Origin: Thermoleophilaceae bacterium | GTDB taxonomy: Bacteria; Actinomycetota; Thermoleophilia; Solirubrobacterales; Thermoleophilaceae | Reading direction: 5' to 3' | DNA length: 8,763 bases | NCBI GenBank assembly: GCA_013812005.1 | Contig: JACCUE010000106.1 | Location: forward strand, 1-8,763 | In this document: one piece after another, positions 1 to 5,868 of the stretch | Position numbering within the stretch: position 1 is the first letter of the stretch | How the letters are laid out: each line of letters begins with the position of its first letter | Program-made: the position numbers and the translations under genes | The notes under the pieces: model-generated | What the model was told of the DNA's origin: nothing | What the model saw: the letters and a program-made list of their open reading frames with translations, nothing else | Database searches by the model: none

Positions 1-432
1 GTGATCAAGCACATCGAGCGCATGGGAGACCAGTGCGTGAACATGGCCAAGCTGGTGCCACTGGCGGGCCACGAGCCGCCGGCCGATGCCGAGCTGCTCG
101 ACAACCTCGGTCGGATGGGCGAGCTGGCTCGCTCGCTGGTCGTCCAGTCCAAGCAGGCCTTCTCGCGGCGTGACGTCGGGATGGCCCAGGACCTCGTGCG
201 CCAGGACGACGAGATCGACAAGCTCAACCGGGAATGCTTTCGCCGCGCGCTCGAGATCGGCGACGACCCGGACCCGCGCGAGTGGGCGATGCACATGATG
301 CTGATCGCCCGCTGCCTGGAGCGCGTCGGCGACAACGCGGTGGACATCGGCGAGCAGTGCGCATTCGTGGTCACCGGCCTGTTCCGGGAGTTCGAGGATG
401 CGTCGCACCCCGAGCTGGGCCCGGGGCGCTGA
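1..432 (+). CDS. phoU: Phosphate signalling regulator PhoU, C-terminal part (5' truncated by window edge)
   Basis: PhoU is a cytoplasmic helical-bundle protein that links the phosphate transporter to the PhoR-type sensor kinase and damps the phosphate-starvation response. Only the last 143 codons are here. Family members are about 215-230 residues, so roughly the first 75-85 are missing and the GTG at position 1 is very unlikely to be the true start. What remains carries both PhoU metal-binding helices: IERMGDQCVN (visible residues 5-14) and LERVGDNAVD (106-115). They follow the E(R)xxD pattern that ligates metal in this family. The two motifs sit about 100 residues apart, as expected for two three-helix repeats. 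The stop is at 430-432 and the DUF47 gene starts one nucleotide later, which implies one transcript. Assignment is firm; the upstream partner genes (pst or phoR) cannot be seen. Confidence 0.93.
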   Translation: MIKHIERMGDQCVNMAKLVPLAGHEPPADAELLDNLGRMGELARSLVVQSKQAFSRRDVGMAQDLVRQDDEIDKLNRECFRRALEIGDDPDPREWAMHMMLIARCLERVGDNAVDIGEQCAFVVTGLFREFEDASHPELGPGR

Positions 433-433
433 C

Positions 434-1054
434 GTGGCTGTCTTGGGCAGGGCTCCGAACCAACGCACCTTCTTCGCCCTCCTGCAGGAGGCGGGCGCGA
501 ACGCCGAGAGCGCAACCGACAAGCTCGACCGGCTCATGCGCACCTGGCCCGACGAGCACGAGCTGCGCGCCGAGGTGAAGCAGCTCGAGGAGGAGGGCGA
601 TCGGATCACCCACGACATCCTCCACCAGCTGCACGCCACCACCAACACCCCACTCGACCGCGAGGACATTCACGCCCTCGCAGTGGCCCTCGACGACGTG
701 GTGGACTACACCGAGGAGGCCGCCGACGTGCTCGGCCTCTACAAGATCGAGGCTCCGATGGAGCAGGCCGTGGAGCTGACCGGGGTGCTGCGCGACGCCG
801 GGCGAGAGGTGGCGAAGGCGCTGGACAAGCTCGACACGATGTCCGAGCTGGATTCGCACGTGCTCGAGCTCGACCGCCTGGAGGACGAAGGGGACCGGAT
901 CAGCCGCCAGGCGCTGGTCTCGCTGTTCTCCGGCGGCATCGATCCGATGGTGGTGATCAGGTGGAAGGACGTGTTCGAGAGGCTCGAGCAGGGCATCGAC
1001 GCCTGCGAGCGGGTGGCCCACCTGCTCGAGGGAATAGTCGTCAAGCGCAGTTGA
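434..1054 (+). CDS. DUF47 family PhoU-like protein (Pit accessory type)
   Basis: This 206-residue, all-helical, acidic protein belongs to the DUF47/PhoU-like family, which usually accompanies PitA-type low-affinity phosphate transporters. Repeated charged helices support the call: LEEEGDRITHDI (about 51-62), ALDDVVDYTEEAADVLGLY (85-103), LDRLEDEGDRIS (146-157) and RWKDVFERLEQGIDACERVA (176-195). The GDRI and DxxxDxxE patterns correspond to the PhoU-type metal-binding clusters. I chose GTG 434, one base after the phoU stop, because it gives the usual short N-terminus before the FFALLQEAGAN helix. An in-frame ATG at 398 would add 12 non-helical residues that overlap phoU. No pit gene follows, which is unusual; the next gene is an exopolyphosphatase. 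It is probably co-transcribed and translationally coupled with phoU. Confidence 0.88.
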   Translation: MAVLGRAPNQRTFFALLQEAGANAESATDKLDRLMRTWPDEHELRAEVKQLEEEGDRITHDILHQLHATTNTPLDREDIHALAVALDDVVDYTEEAADVLGLYKIEAPMEQAVELTGVLRDAGREVAKALDKLDTMSELDSHVLELDRLEDEGDRISRQALVSLFSGGIDPMVVIRWKDVFERLEQGIDACERVAHLLEGIVVKRS

Positions 1055-1131
1055 GCACGCGCCTGATCGCGCCCCGGGGAGGCGCGCAGCACCGCCCCGA
1101 CCAGTCTCCTGAGAAGCTGTCCCTCACCGCG

Positions 1132-2061
1132 GTGATCTACGGGTGCATCGACATCGGCAGCAACACGACCCGGCTGCTCGTGGCCACCGGGGGCGCCAGA
1201 GCGCAGCGGTGCGCCCCTCTGACCGACTCCGTCCGGCAGCCGCTGCGTCAACTGATGGCCGAGCGCTCCTTCACCCGCATCGGGCGCAGCCTGGGTGACG
1301 ACGGACGGATCCCGAAGGAGAAGATCGCGGAGACCGCCGCGGTGGCCGGCGCCCAGGCGCGCCTGGCCCGTGAGATGGGTGCCGGTACGGTGGCGGCGGT
1401 GGCCACGGCGGCCGTACGCGACGCCGTGAACCGCGACGAGCTGGTGGCGGCGGTCGAGCACGCCGCGGACGTGGAGCTGAGGGTGCTTCCCAGCAGCGAG
1501 GAGGCACGGCTGTCCTTCGCGGGCGCCACCCGCACGTTGCCTGAGCCCGCACGGGGGATCATCGCGGTGGTCGATGTGGGCGGCGGCTCCACGGAGATCG
1601 CGGTGGGGGCGCCCGACGGCACGGTCGAATGGTCGCAGTCGGTTCGGGTGGGCTCCGGACTGCTCGCCGACACCTACCTTCGCTCGGATCCGCCGGCCCT
1701 CGATGAGCTCGACGCCGCTCGCGAGCGCGTGGGCGAGTTGTTCTCCACCCTGGCCCCGCCGGTGGCGAGGGTGGCGGTGGCGGTCGGGGGGAGTGCCACC
1801 TCTCTCCGCCGGCTGGTGGGCGGCGACCTGGACGAGCGAACGCTGGCTGAGGGCGTAGCGGTGCTGTCGAGGACCCGGATCGAGGAGGTGGCCAGGCGTT
1901 TCGCGCTCGACCCCGAGCGGGTGCGTCTATTGCCCGCCGGGATCATCGTGCTGGGGGCGGCGTGCGGCTGCCTGGGCCTGCCGCTGCGGATTGCGCGAGG
2001 CGGCCTGCGCGAGGGCGTGATCCTCGATCTGATGGACGGCTCGCGCCCGGAGGGGATCTGA
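1132..2061 (+). CDS. ppx: Ppx/GppA family exopolyphosphatase
   Basis: This enzyme of the actin-like (ASKHA) phosphatase superfamily is expected to release terminal phosphate from polyphosphate or, in GppA-type members, from pppGpp. The visible family motifs are DIGSNTTR (residues 7-14, phosphate loop 1), the catalytic-site glutamate pair in SSEEARLSF (121-129), DVGGGSTEIAVG (148-159, phosphate loop 2), VGGSATSLRRL (228-238) and PAGIIVLGA (268-276). The length of 309 residues matches the short two-domain Ppx type without the C-terminal HD-like domain of the E. coli enzyme. GTG 1132 puts the first strand directly at the N-terminus (MIYGCIDIGSN). A TTG at 1051 overlapping the DUF47 stop (TTGA) is in frame and would add 27 polar residues. 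Residues 20-40 look longer than usual between the first strand and RSFTRIGR. Ppx and GppA specificity cannot be separated here, but the neighbours favour polyphosphate. Confidence 0.92.
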   Translation: MIYGCIDIGSNTTRLLVATGGARAQRCAPLTDSVRQPLRQLMAERSFTRIGRSLGDDGRIPKEKIAETAAVAGAQARLAREMGAGTVAAVATAAVRDAVNRDELVAAVEHAADVELRVLPSSEEARLSFAGATRTLPEPARGIIAVVDVGGGSTEIAVGAPDGTVEWSQSVRVGSGLLADTYLRSDPPALDELDAARERVGELFSTLAPPVARVAVAVGGSATSLRRLVGGDLDERTLAEGVAVLSRTRIEEVARRFALDPERVRLLPAGIIVLGAACGCLGLPLRIARGGLREGVILDLMDGSRPEGI

Positions 2062-2063
2062 CC

Positions 2064-2597
2064 ATGGCCAAGGCGCGACAGATTCCGGGGCTCGGTCCGG
2101 ACACGCGCTTCGCCGACGCGGCGGCGGCCGCGGTCGAGGTGCGCAGCGCCGAGGTGTTCGAGCACTCCGCCGGGGTGCTCGACTCGGACGACATCGAGCG
2201 CGTGCACGCCATGCGCGTGAGCACCCGCCGCCTGCGGGCTGCGCTGGAGGTGTTCGCGGTCTGTTTTGAGCGCAAGGAGCACCGGCGGGTGCTTCGCGAG
2301 GTGAAGGCACTGGCGGACGCCCTAGGCGAGCGGCGCGACCCCGATGTGGCGCTGGAGGCCCTCGCCGGTGTGGCCGCCGAGCTGACCCGAGCGGACCGGT
2401 CGGGGATCGCGAGCTTGGCCGCCGAGCTGCGTGAGGAGCAGAAGCGGGGCAACGCCCACCTGGAGCAGGCGCTCGCGAGGACACGCGAGAGCCACCTCGA
2501 GGCGCGGCTGGCAGCGCTGGCCCGTGCGGCACGGTCGGCGGAGGCCGAGGCCGGGGCGGCGCGGGCACCCGCGACGGAAGCCGGTGCGGCGCCATGA
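2064..2597 (+). CDS. CHAD domain protein, N-terminal half
   Basis: CHAD is a helical fold with conserved histidine, arginine and lysine residues that line a basic groove and bind polyphosphate. This 177-residue protein has the signature of the first half of a CHAD domain: VHAMRVSTRRLRAALEVF (47-64), then LADALGERRDPDV (83-95, the conserved LGxxRDxDV). Acidic/basic helices follow (about 110-160), then an Ala/Glu-rich tail. Single-chain CHAD proteins carry two such halves in about 280-320 residues; the second half is encoded by the next gene. The ATG at 2064 sits two bases after the ppx stop and 8 nt after an AGGGG-like ribosome site (2051-2055). Its stop overlaps the next start (ATGA, 2594-2597). 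The pair presumably forms one heterodimeric CHAD fold; this is an inference. No catalytic activity is expected. Confidence 0.85.
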   Translation: MAKARQIPGLGPDTRFADAAAAAVEVRSAEVFEHSAGVLDSDDIERVHAMRVSTRRLRAALEVFAVCFERKEHRRVLREVKALADALGERRDPDVALEALAGVAAELTRADRSGIASLAAELREEQKRGNAHLEQALARTRESHLEARLAALARAARSAEAEAGAARAPATEAGAAP

Positions 2598-3229
2598 AGG
2601 CCCGGAAAGTCAAGGAGCTCGAGCCCGAGGGCGCGCTGGGCGCCAACGCTGGGCGCATCGCGGCCGTGCGGCTGGAGGAGCTGCGCTCCTTTGCCCCGAG
2701 GGCGCTCGATCCGGCAGAGGTCGAGGCCCTGCACGACATGCGGATTGCGGCCAAGCGGCTGCGCTACGTGCTGGAGATCACCGAGCCCGCCCTGGGGCCG
2801 TCCGCACGCCAGGGCGCCAAGACCGCGAAGCGCCTCCAGGACCTGCTCGGGGAGATCCACGACTGCGACGTGATGCTGCCGAGGGTGCGCGCCCACACCG
2901 GCCGGCTGCGGGCCGAGGACGCCGAGTGGGTAGGACACGCTGCAGGCAGCAGGGCCAAGGACCTGGCTCCCTCGGCGGTCCGTGGCGCGCCCAATCGCGC
3001 CCGCTACCGGGGCCTGGAGGCGCTCGGCGTCTACCTGAGCGCGCGCCGGGCGGTGCTGTTCGAGCGCTTCCTGCGCGAGTGGGAGGCGCTCGAGTCAGGC
3101 GGCTTCGCCGCCCGGCTGATGGAAGGGCTCAACCCTGATCCGCACCGACCGGCGAGCGACATCGGTGGATCCGGGCTCAGCCCTTCTCGGCCAGGGCCCG
3201 CAGCTCCTGCGGGCGGAGAAGGACCTTGA
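2594..3229 (+). CDS. CHAD domain protein, C-terminal half
   Basis: This 211-residue protein carries the pattern of the second half of a CHAD domain: LHDMRIAAKRLRYVLEI (46-62), including the KRLRY signature, and RLQDLLGEIHDCDVM (80-94). A later helix, RARYRGLEALGVYLSARR (135-152), has spaced arginines facing one side. These spaced His/Arg/Lys residues are the type that bind polyphosphate in CHAD proteins. The motif spacing mirrors the previous gene (about 40 residues between the two signatures), consistent with an ancient internal duplication. The ATG overlaps the upstream stop (ATGA), so translation is probably coupled and the subunit ratio near 1:1. From about residue 176 the tail is Pro/Gly/Ser-rich, and its last 53 nt overlap the 3' end of the opposing sixA. 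That tail may be a read-on extension with no structural role. Confidence 0.85.
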   Translation: MKARKVKELEPEGALGANAGRIAAVRLEELRSFAPRALDPAEVEALHDMRIAAKRLRYVLEITEPALGPSARQGAKTAKRLQDLLGEIHDCDVMLPRVRAHTGRLRAEDAEWVGHAAGSRAKDLAPSAVRGAPNRARYRGLEALGVYLSARRAVLFERFLREWEALESGGFAARLMEGLNPDPHRPASDIGGSGLSPSRPGPAAPAGGEGP

Positions 3230-3614
3230 GCTCGCCCCGGTCCACCCCCACGACGGCCCCTTTGGGCAGCCGCACCTGGGCGCCGGTCATGCGGTGCACG
3301 GCCATGGAGAGGTCTGGCTCGTGGCCCACGAGCATCGCGCTCTCACCGACCTCCGCGGCCACCTCCTGGGGGTCGAACGGGCCGCCGGCCAGCCGCTCGA
3401 CCTCGACGAGCTCATGGCCGAGCGCCTCGCAGATCGGCCGCGCCGTATCGCGCGCCCGCACCTTCGGGCTTGACAGACAGCCGTCCACTTCGATGCGCAG
3501 CACAGCCAGCGCCGCCGCGATCACGCGAGCGTCTTCGCGGCCCTTCGCGGTCAGTTCACGGGCGGCGTCCGGGCATCCGTCCTCGGCCTCGGTGTGTCGC
3601 ACGAGCCAGATCAT
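3177..3614 (-). CDS. sixA: SixA-type phosphohistidine phosphatase (histidine phosphatase superfamily)
   Basis: This is a 145-residue single-domain member of the histidine phosphatase (RHG) superfamily, the size of SixA, which removes phosphate from phosphohistidine on signalling proteins. The N-terminus MIWLVRHTEAED carries the catalytic RH pair (Arg6, His7), with Thr where most members have Gly. Other family marks are LTAKGREDA (21-29), CLSSPKVRARDTA (46-58, the Ser/Arg substrate loop) and MLVGHEPDLS (94-103, second catalytic His98). It is cytoplasmic with no signal or membrane segment. The ATG at 3614 has no convincing ribosome site, so it may be leaderless. It is divergent from ppk1 by 63 nt and convergent with the CHAD gene. 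In mycobacteria ppk sits beside mutT1, which carries a histidine phosphatase domain, so the pairing has precedent. The substrate here is unknown; a small-molecule phosphatase role is possible. Confidence 0.82.
   Translation of the reverse strand: MIWLVRHTEAEDGCPDAARELTAKGREDARVIAAALAVLRIEVDGCLSSPKVRARDTARPICEALGHELVEVERLAGGPFDPQEVAAEVGESAMLVGHEPDLSMAVHRMTGAQVRLPKGAVVGVDRGELKVLLRPQELRALAEKG
3182..3222. terminator. Possible bidirectional hairpin in the CHAD/sixA convergent overlap
   Basis: A two-part inverted repeat lies in the overlap of the two convergent genes. The inner stem is perfect: GCCCGCAG (3196-3203) pairs with CTGCGGGC (3207-3214) around a 3-nt loop. The outer stem is also perfect: CCTTCTC (3182-3188) pairs with GAGAAGG (3216-3222), with 7 unpaired bases on the left arm and 1 on the right. 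There is no T-tract on either side, so it is not a classic intrinsic terminator. It could still slow or end transcription from both sides, as hairpin-only terminators are proposed to do in actinobacteria. The same bases encode the SixA C-terminus, so coding constraint is another explanation. Confidence 0.4.
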
Positions 3615-3677
3615 GCGCTCGCAACATACCGTTCGTCCTAACCTGGGTGTCGCAACCTTGGGAAGGATGTAAAAGCG
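3615..3677. promoter_or_regulatory. Divergent sixA/ppk1 intergenic region with ppk1 ribosome site
   Basis: This 63-nt gap must hold the promoters of both divergent genes unless ppk1 is read from further upstream. On the + strand GGAAGG (3661-3666) is a good Shine-Dalgarno sequence 11 nt before the ppk1 ATG, and TAACCT (3639-3644) could be a -10 element. On the - strand TATGTT (complement of 3623-3628) is -10-like and would place the sixA transcript start almost at its ATG, consistent with a leaderless mRNA. No good -35 elements are seen. GTTCGTCC (3631-3638) faintly recalls the actinobacterial PHO-box half site, but a second repeat is not convincing. Confidence 0.35.
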
Positions 3678-5825
3678 ATGAAACCGACGTCGGACATACT
3701 TGCCACGGAGGCTCAGGCCGAAGCGTCCGAGAGCCCCGTGCCCGATCTCGACTCGAGCGAGCTATATACCAACCGGGAGCTCTCGTGGCTCGGCTTCAAC
3801 GAGCGCGTGCTCGAGCTGGCCGAGGACGAGCGCACTCCGCTGCTCGAGCGGGCCAAGTTCCTCGCGATCTACACCACCAACCTGGACGAGTTCATGATGG
3901 TGCGAGTCGCAGGCCTCCACGATCAGGTGGACGCCGGCATCGACGCGCGCAAGGCCGATGGCCTCTCCCCGGTGCAGACGATCGAACGGATCGCCGAGGC
4001 CACCCGAGAGCTGGGGCGCCGTCAGATGCGCCAGTGGGAGGACGAGGTTTGCCCCGCGCTGACCGAGCGCGGAATCCGGGTTACCGCGTGCGCCGACTGC
4101 GGCGAGGAGGAGCTGGCCGAGATCGACCGCATCTTCCACGAGCAGGTATTTCCGGTCCTCACCCCGCTGGCGGTCGGCCCGGGGCGGCCGTTCCCCTACA
4201 TCTCCAACCTGTCGCTGAGCCTTGCGGTGTGGGTGCGCGACCCGGTCAAGGACACGGAGCTGTTCGCTCGGGTCAAGGTGCCGCGCGAGGTGCTCCCCCG
4301 CTTCATCGAGATCGGCGAGGGCACCTACGTACCGCTCGAAGCGGTGATCGCCCGCAACCTGGGCACGCTCTTCCCGGGCATGGAGGTTCGGCGCCACGCA
4401 GCGTTTCGCGTTACCCGCGACGCCGACTTCGACGTCTCAGACGAGGCCGACGACCTCCTCCGCGCCGTCGAGCAGGAGTTGCGCCAGCGCCGCTTCGGCG
4501 AGGTGGTGCGCCTGGAGGTGGGCTCTGAGATGGACGCCGACCTGCGCTCCTTCCTCATCGAGCAGCTGCGGGTGGAGGAGAACGAGGTGGAGGACGTCGA
4601 CGGCCTGCTCGACCTCTCCGACCTCTGGGAGATCTGCGGGATCGACGGCTTTCAGGAGTTGCGCGAAGACCCGTGGAAGCCGGTATCCGCCGGCCCGTTC
4701 GCCGCCGATGACGGCAAGCCGGACGTGCTGACGGCGATGCGTGCCGGCGACCGGCTCGTGCACCACCCCTACGACTCCTTCGCGTCGAGCGTCGAACGGC
4801 TGGTCGAGCAGTCCGTGAACGACCCCGACGTGCTCGCGATCAAGATGACCGTGTACCGGACGTCCGACGACTCCGAGCTGGTGCCGCTGCTGATCAAGGC
4901 CGCAGAGCGTGGCAAGCAGGCGGTGTGCCTGGTGGAGCTGAAGGCGCGCTTCGACGAGCGGCGCAACATCAACTGGGCGCGGGCGCTGGAGGAGGCCGGC
5001 GCCCACGTGGTCCACGGTCTTCCGGGGCTCAAGACGCATGCAAAGGCACTGTTGGTGGTGCGCCGGGAGGGCAACGGCGTGCGCCACTACGTGCACGTCG
5101 GCACCGGCAACTACCACGCCAAGACCGCCCGCCTGTACGAGGACTTCGGCCTGTTCACCACGAACCGGCAGATCACCTCCGATGTGGCGGCGCTGTTCAA
5201 CGCCCTGACAGGCGCCTCGCGAACGCCGGGCTACGGCAAGGCGCTGGTGGCGCCCGAGTGGATGCGCGACGGGCTGTTGCGCGAGATCGAGGAGACCGTG
5301 CAGGCCCACCGCGACGGCAAGGAGGCGCGGATCGTGATGAAGATGAACTCGCTGGTGGACAAGCGCTGCATCCGGGCGCTGTACGAGGCCTCCCGGGCCG
5401 GCGTGCGCGTGGACCTGAACATTCGCGGGATCTCGTGCCTACGAGCGGGGGTTCCCGGTGTGAGCGAGAACATCCGCGTCGTCTCGGTCGTCGGGCGCTT
5501 TCTGGAGCACTGCCGCGCGTACGGGTTCCTGCGCGGGGACGAGCGGCGTTGGTTCATCGGCTCGGCCGACCTCATGCCGCGCAACCTCGACACCCGCATG
5601 GAGCTGCTGATCCCGGTGGAGGACCCCGCCGCGCGGGGCGAGATCGAGGACACCCTCGAGCGCTGCCTGGCCGACGACACCTTCGCCTGGGACCTGCTGC
5701 CCGACGACTCGTGGGAGCGCCGCACCGGCGCCTCTCGCAGCGTGCACCGAGAGCTGATGGAGCGTGCGTCAGAGCGGGCGGCGCGGGACCGGGCTACGGC
5801 AGAAACCCCGGCGGCCGAGCGCTGA
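3678..5825 (+). CDS. ppk1: Polyphosphate kinase 1
   Basis: PPK1 reversibly transfers the gamma-phosphate of ATP to a growing polyphosphate chain through a phosphohistidine enzyme intermediate. The 715-residue length is typical. The N domain begins at LYTNRELSWLGFNERVLELA (about 30-49). The head domain includes PVLTPLAVGPGRPFPYISN (about 159-177). The catalytic C1 domain holds HHPYDSF (about 361-367), IKMTVYRTS, VELKARFDERRNI and GLKTHAK with the phospho-acceptor His454. The C2 domain holds FLEHCRAY with His611, then GSADLMPRNLDTRMELLIPV. The two histidines are 157 residues apart, the same spacing as His435 and His592 of the E. coli enzyme. The start is set by GGAAGG 11 nt upstream, and the first ~28 residues are a polar leader. 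The last ~25 residues are an Ala/Arg/Glu-rich tail. It is monocistronic here, facing GH3 across a hairpin. Confidence 0.97.
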   Translation: MKPTSDILATEAQAEASESPVPDLDSSELYTNRELSWLGFNERVLELAEDERTPLLERAKFLAIYTTNLDEFMMVRVAGLHDQVDAGIDARKADGLSPVQTIERIAEATRELGRRQMRQWEDEVCPALTERGIRVTACADCGEEELAEIDRIFHEQVFPVLTPLAVGPGRPFPYISNLSLSLAVWVRDPVKDTELFARVKVPREVLPRFIEIGEGTYVPLEAVIARNLGTLFPGMEVRRHAAFRVTRDADFDVSDEADDLLRAVEQELRQRRFGEVVRLEVGSEMDADLRSFLIEQLRVEENEVEDVDGLLDLSDLWEICGIDGFQELREDPWKPVSAGPFAADDGKPDVLTAMRAGDRLVHHPYDSFASSVERLVEQSVNDPDVLAIKMTVYRTSDDSELVPLLIKAAERGKQAVCLVELKARFDERRNINWARALEEAGAHVVHGLPGLKTHAKALLVVRREGNGVRHYVHVGTGNYHAKTARLYEDFGLFTTNRQITSDVAALFNALTGASRTPGYGKALVAPEWMRDGLLREIEETVQAHRDGKEARIVMKMNSLVDKRCIRALYEASRAGVRVDLNIRGISCLRAGVPGVSENIRVVSVVGRFLEHCRAYGFLRGDERRWFIGSADLMPRNLDTRMELLIPVEDPAARGEIEDTLERCLADDTFAWDLLPDDSWERRTGASRSVHRELMERASERAARDRATAETPAAER

Positions 5826-5850
5826 GCCGACCGGAAGCCGAGCGCTGAGC
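5814..5850 (+). repeat. 14-bp direct repeat spanning the ppk1 stop codon
   Basis: GCCGAGCGCTGAGC occurs exactly at 5814-5827 and again at 5837-5850, a 23-nt period. The first copy encodes the last PPK1 residues and the stop (5823-5825). The second lies downstream and forms the right end of the left arm, the loop and the start of the right arm of the hairpin described next. It looks like a small tandem duplication at the gene end. No mobile-element function is apparent. Confidence 0.7.
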
Positions 5851-5856
5851 TTCCGG
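5831..5856. terminator. Hairpin between convergent ppk1 and GH3 genes
   Basis: CCGGAAGC (5831-5838) and GCTTCCGG (5849-5856) form a perfect 8-bp stem with a 10-nt loop. The hairpin sits 5 nt after the ppk1 stop and 12 nt beyond the GH3 stop on the other strand. There is no U-run in either direction, so it is a hairpin-only candidate for a shared terminator. Confidence 0.5.
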
Positions 5857-5868
5857 GTGGCCTGTCCG

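Noticed and set aside
398..433. Upstream ATG for the DUF47 gene
   Set aside because: It would overlap phoU by 35 nt and add 12 residues unlike the family N-terminus; GTG 434 immediately after the phoU stop fits better.
371..1461. Minus-strand frames opposite DUF47 and ppx
   Set aside because: Shadow frames of genes with strong plus-strand family motifs.
1927..2938. Two long minus-strand frames (275 and 331 codons) opposite the CHAD genes
   Set aside because: Both oppose CHAD genes that carry clear motifs on the plus strand; the translations are low-complexity Ser/Arg/Ala/Pro.
3631..3655. PHO-box-like direct repeat before ppk1
   Set aside because: Only one half site (GTTCGTCC) resembles the actinobacterial PHO-box unit; the adjoining 11 nt do not repeat it.
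4437..5309. Long open frame (290 codons) on the minus strand inside ppk1
   Set aside because: It is fully antisense to well-conserved PPK1 catalytic sequence; the translation is His/Arg/Leu-rich without motifs, typical of high-GC shadow frames.
4925..5848. 307-codon frame on the plus strand overlapping the ppk1 3' half
   Set aside because: Arg/Gly/Pro-rich out-of-frame translation of ppk1 with no recognisable domain or ribosome site.
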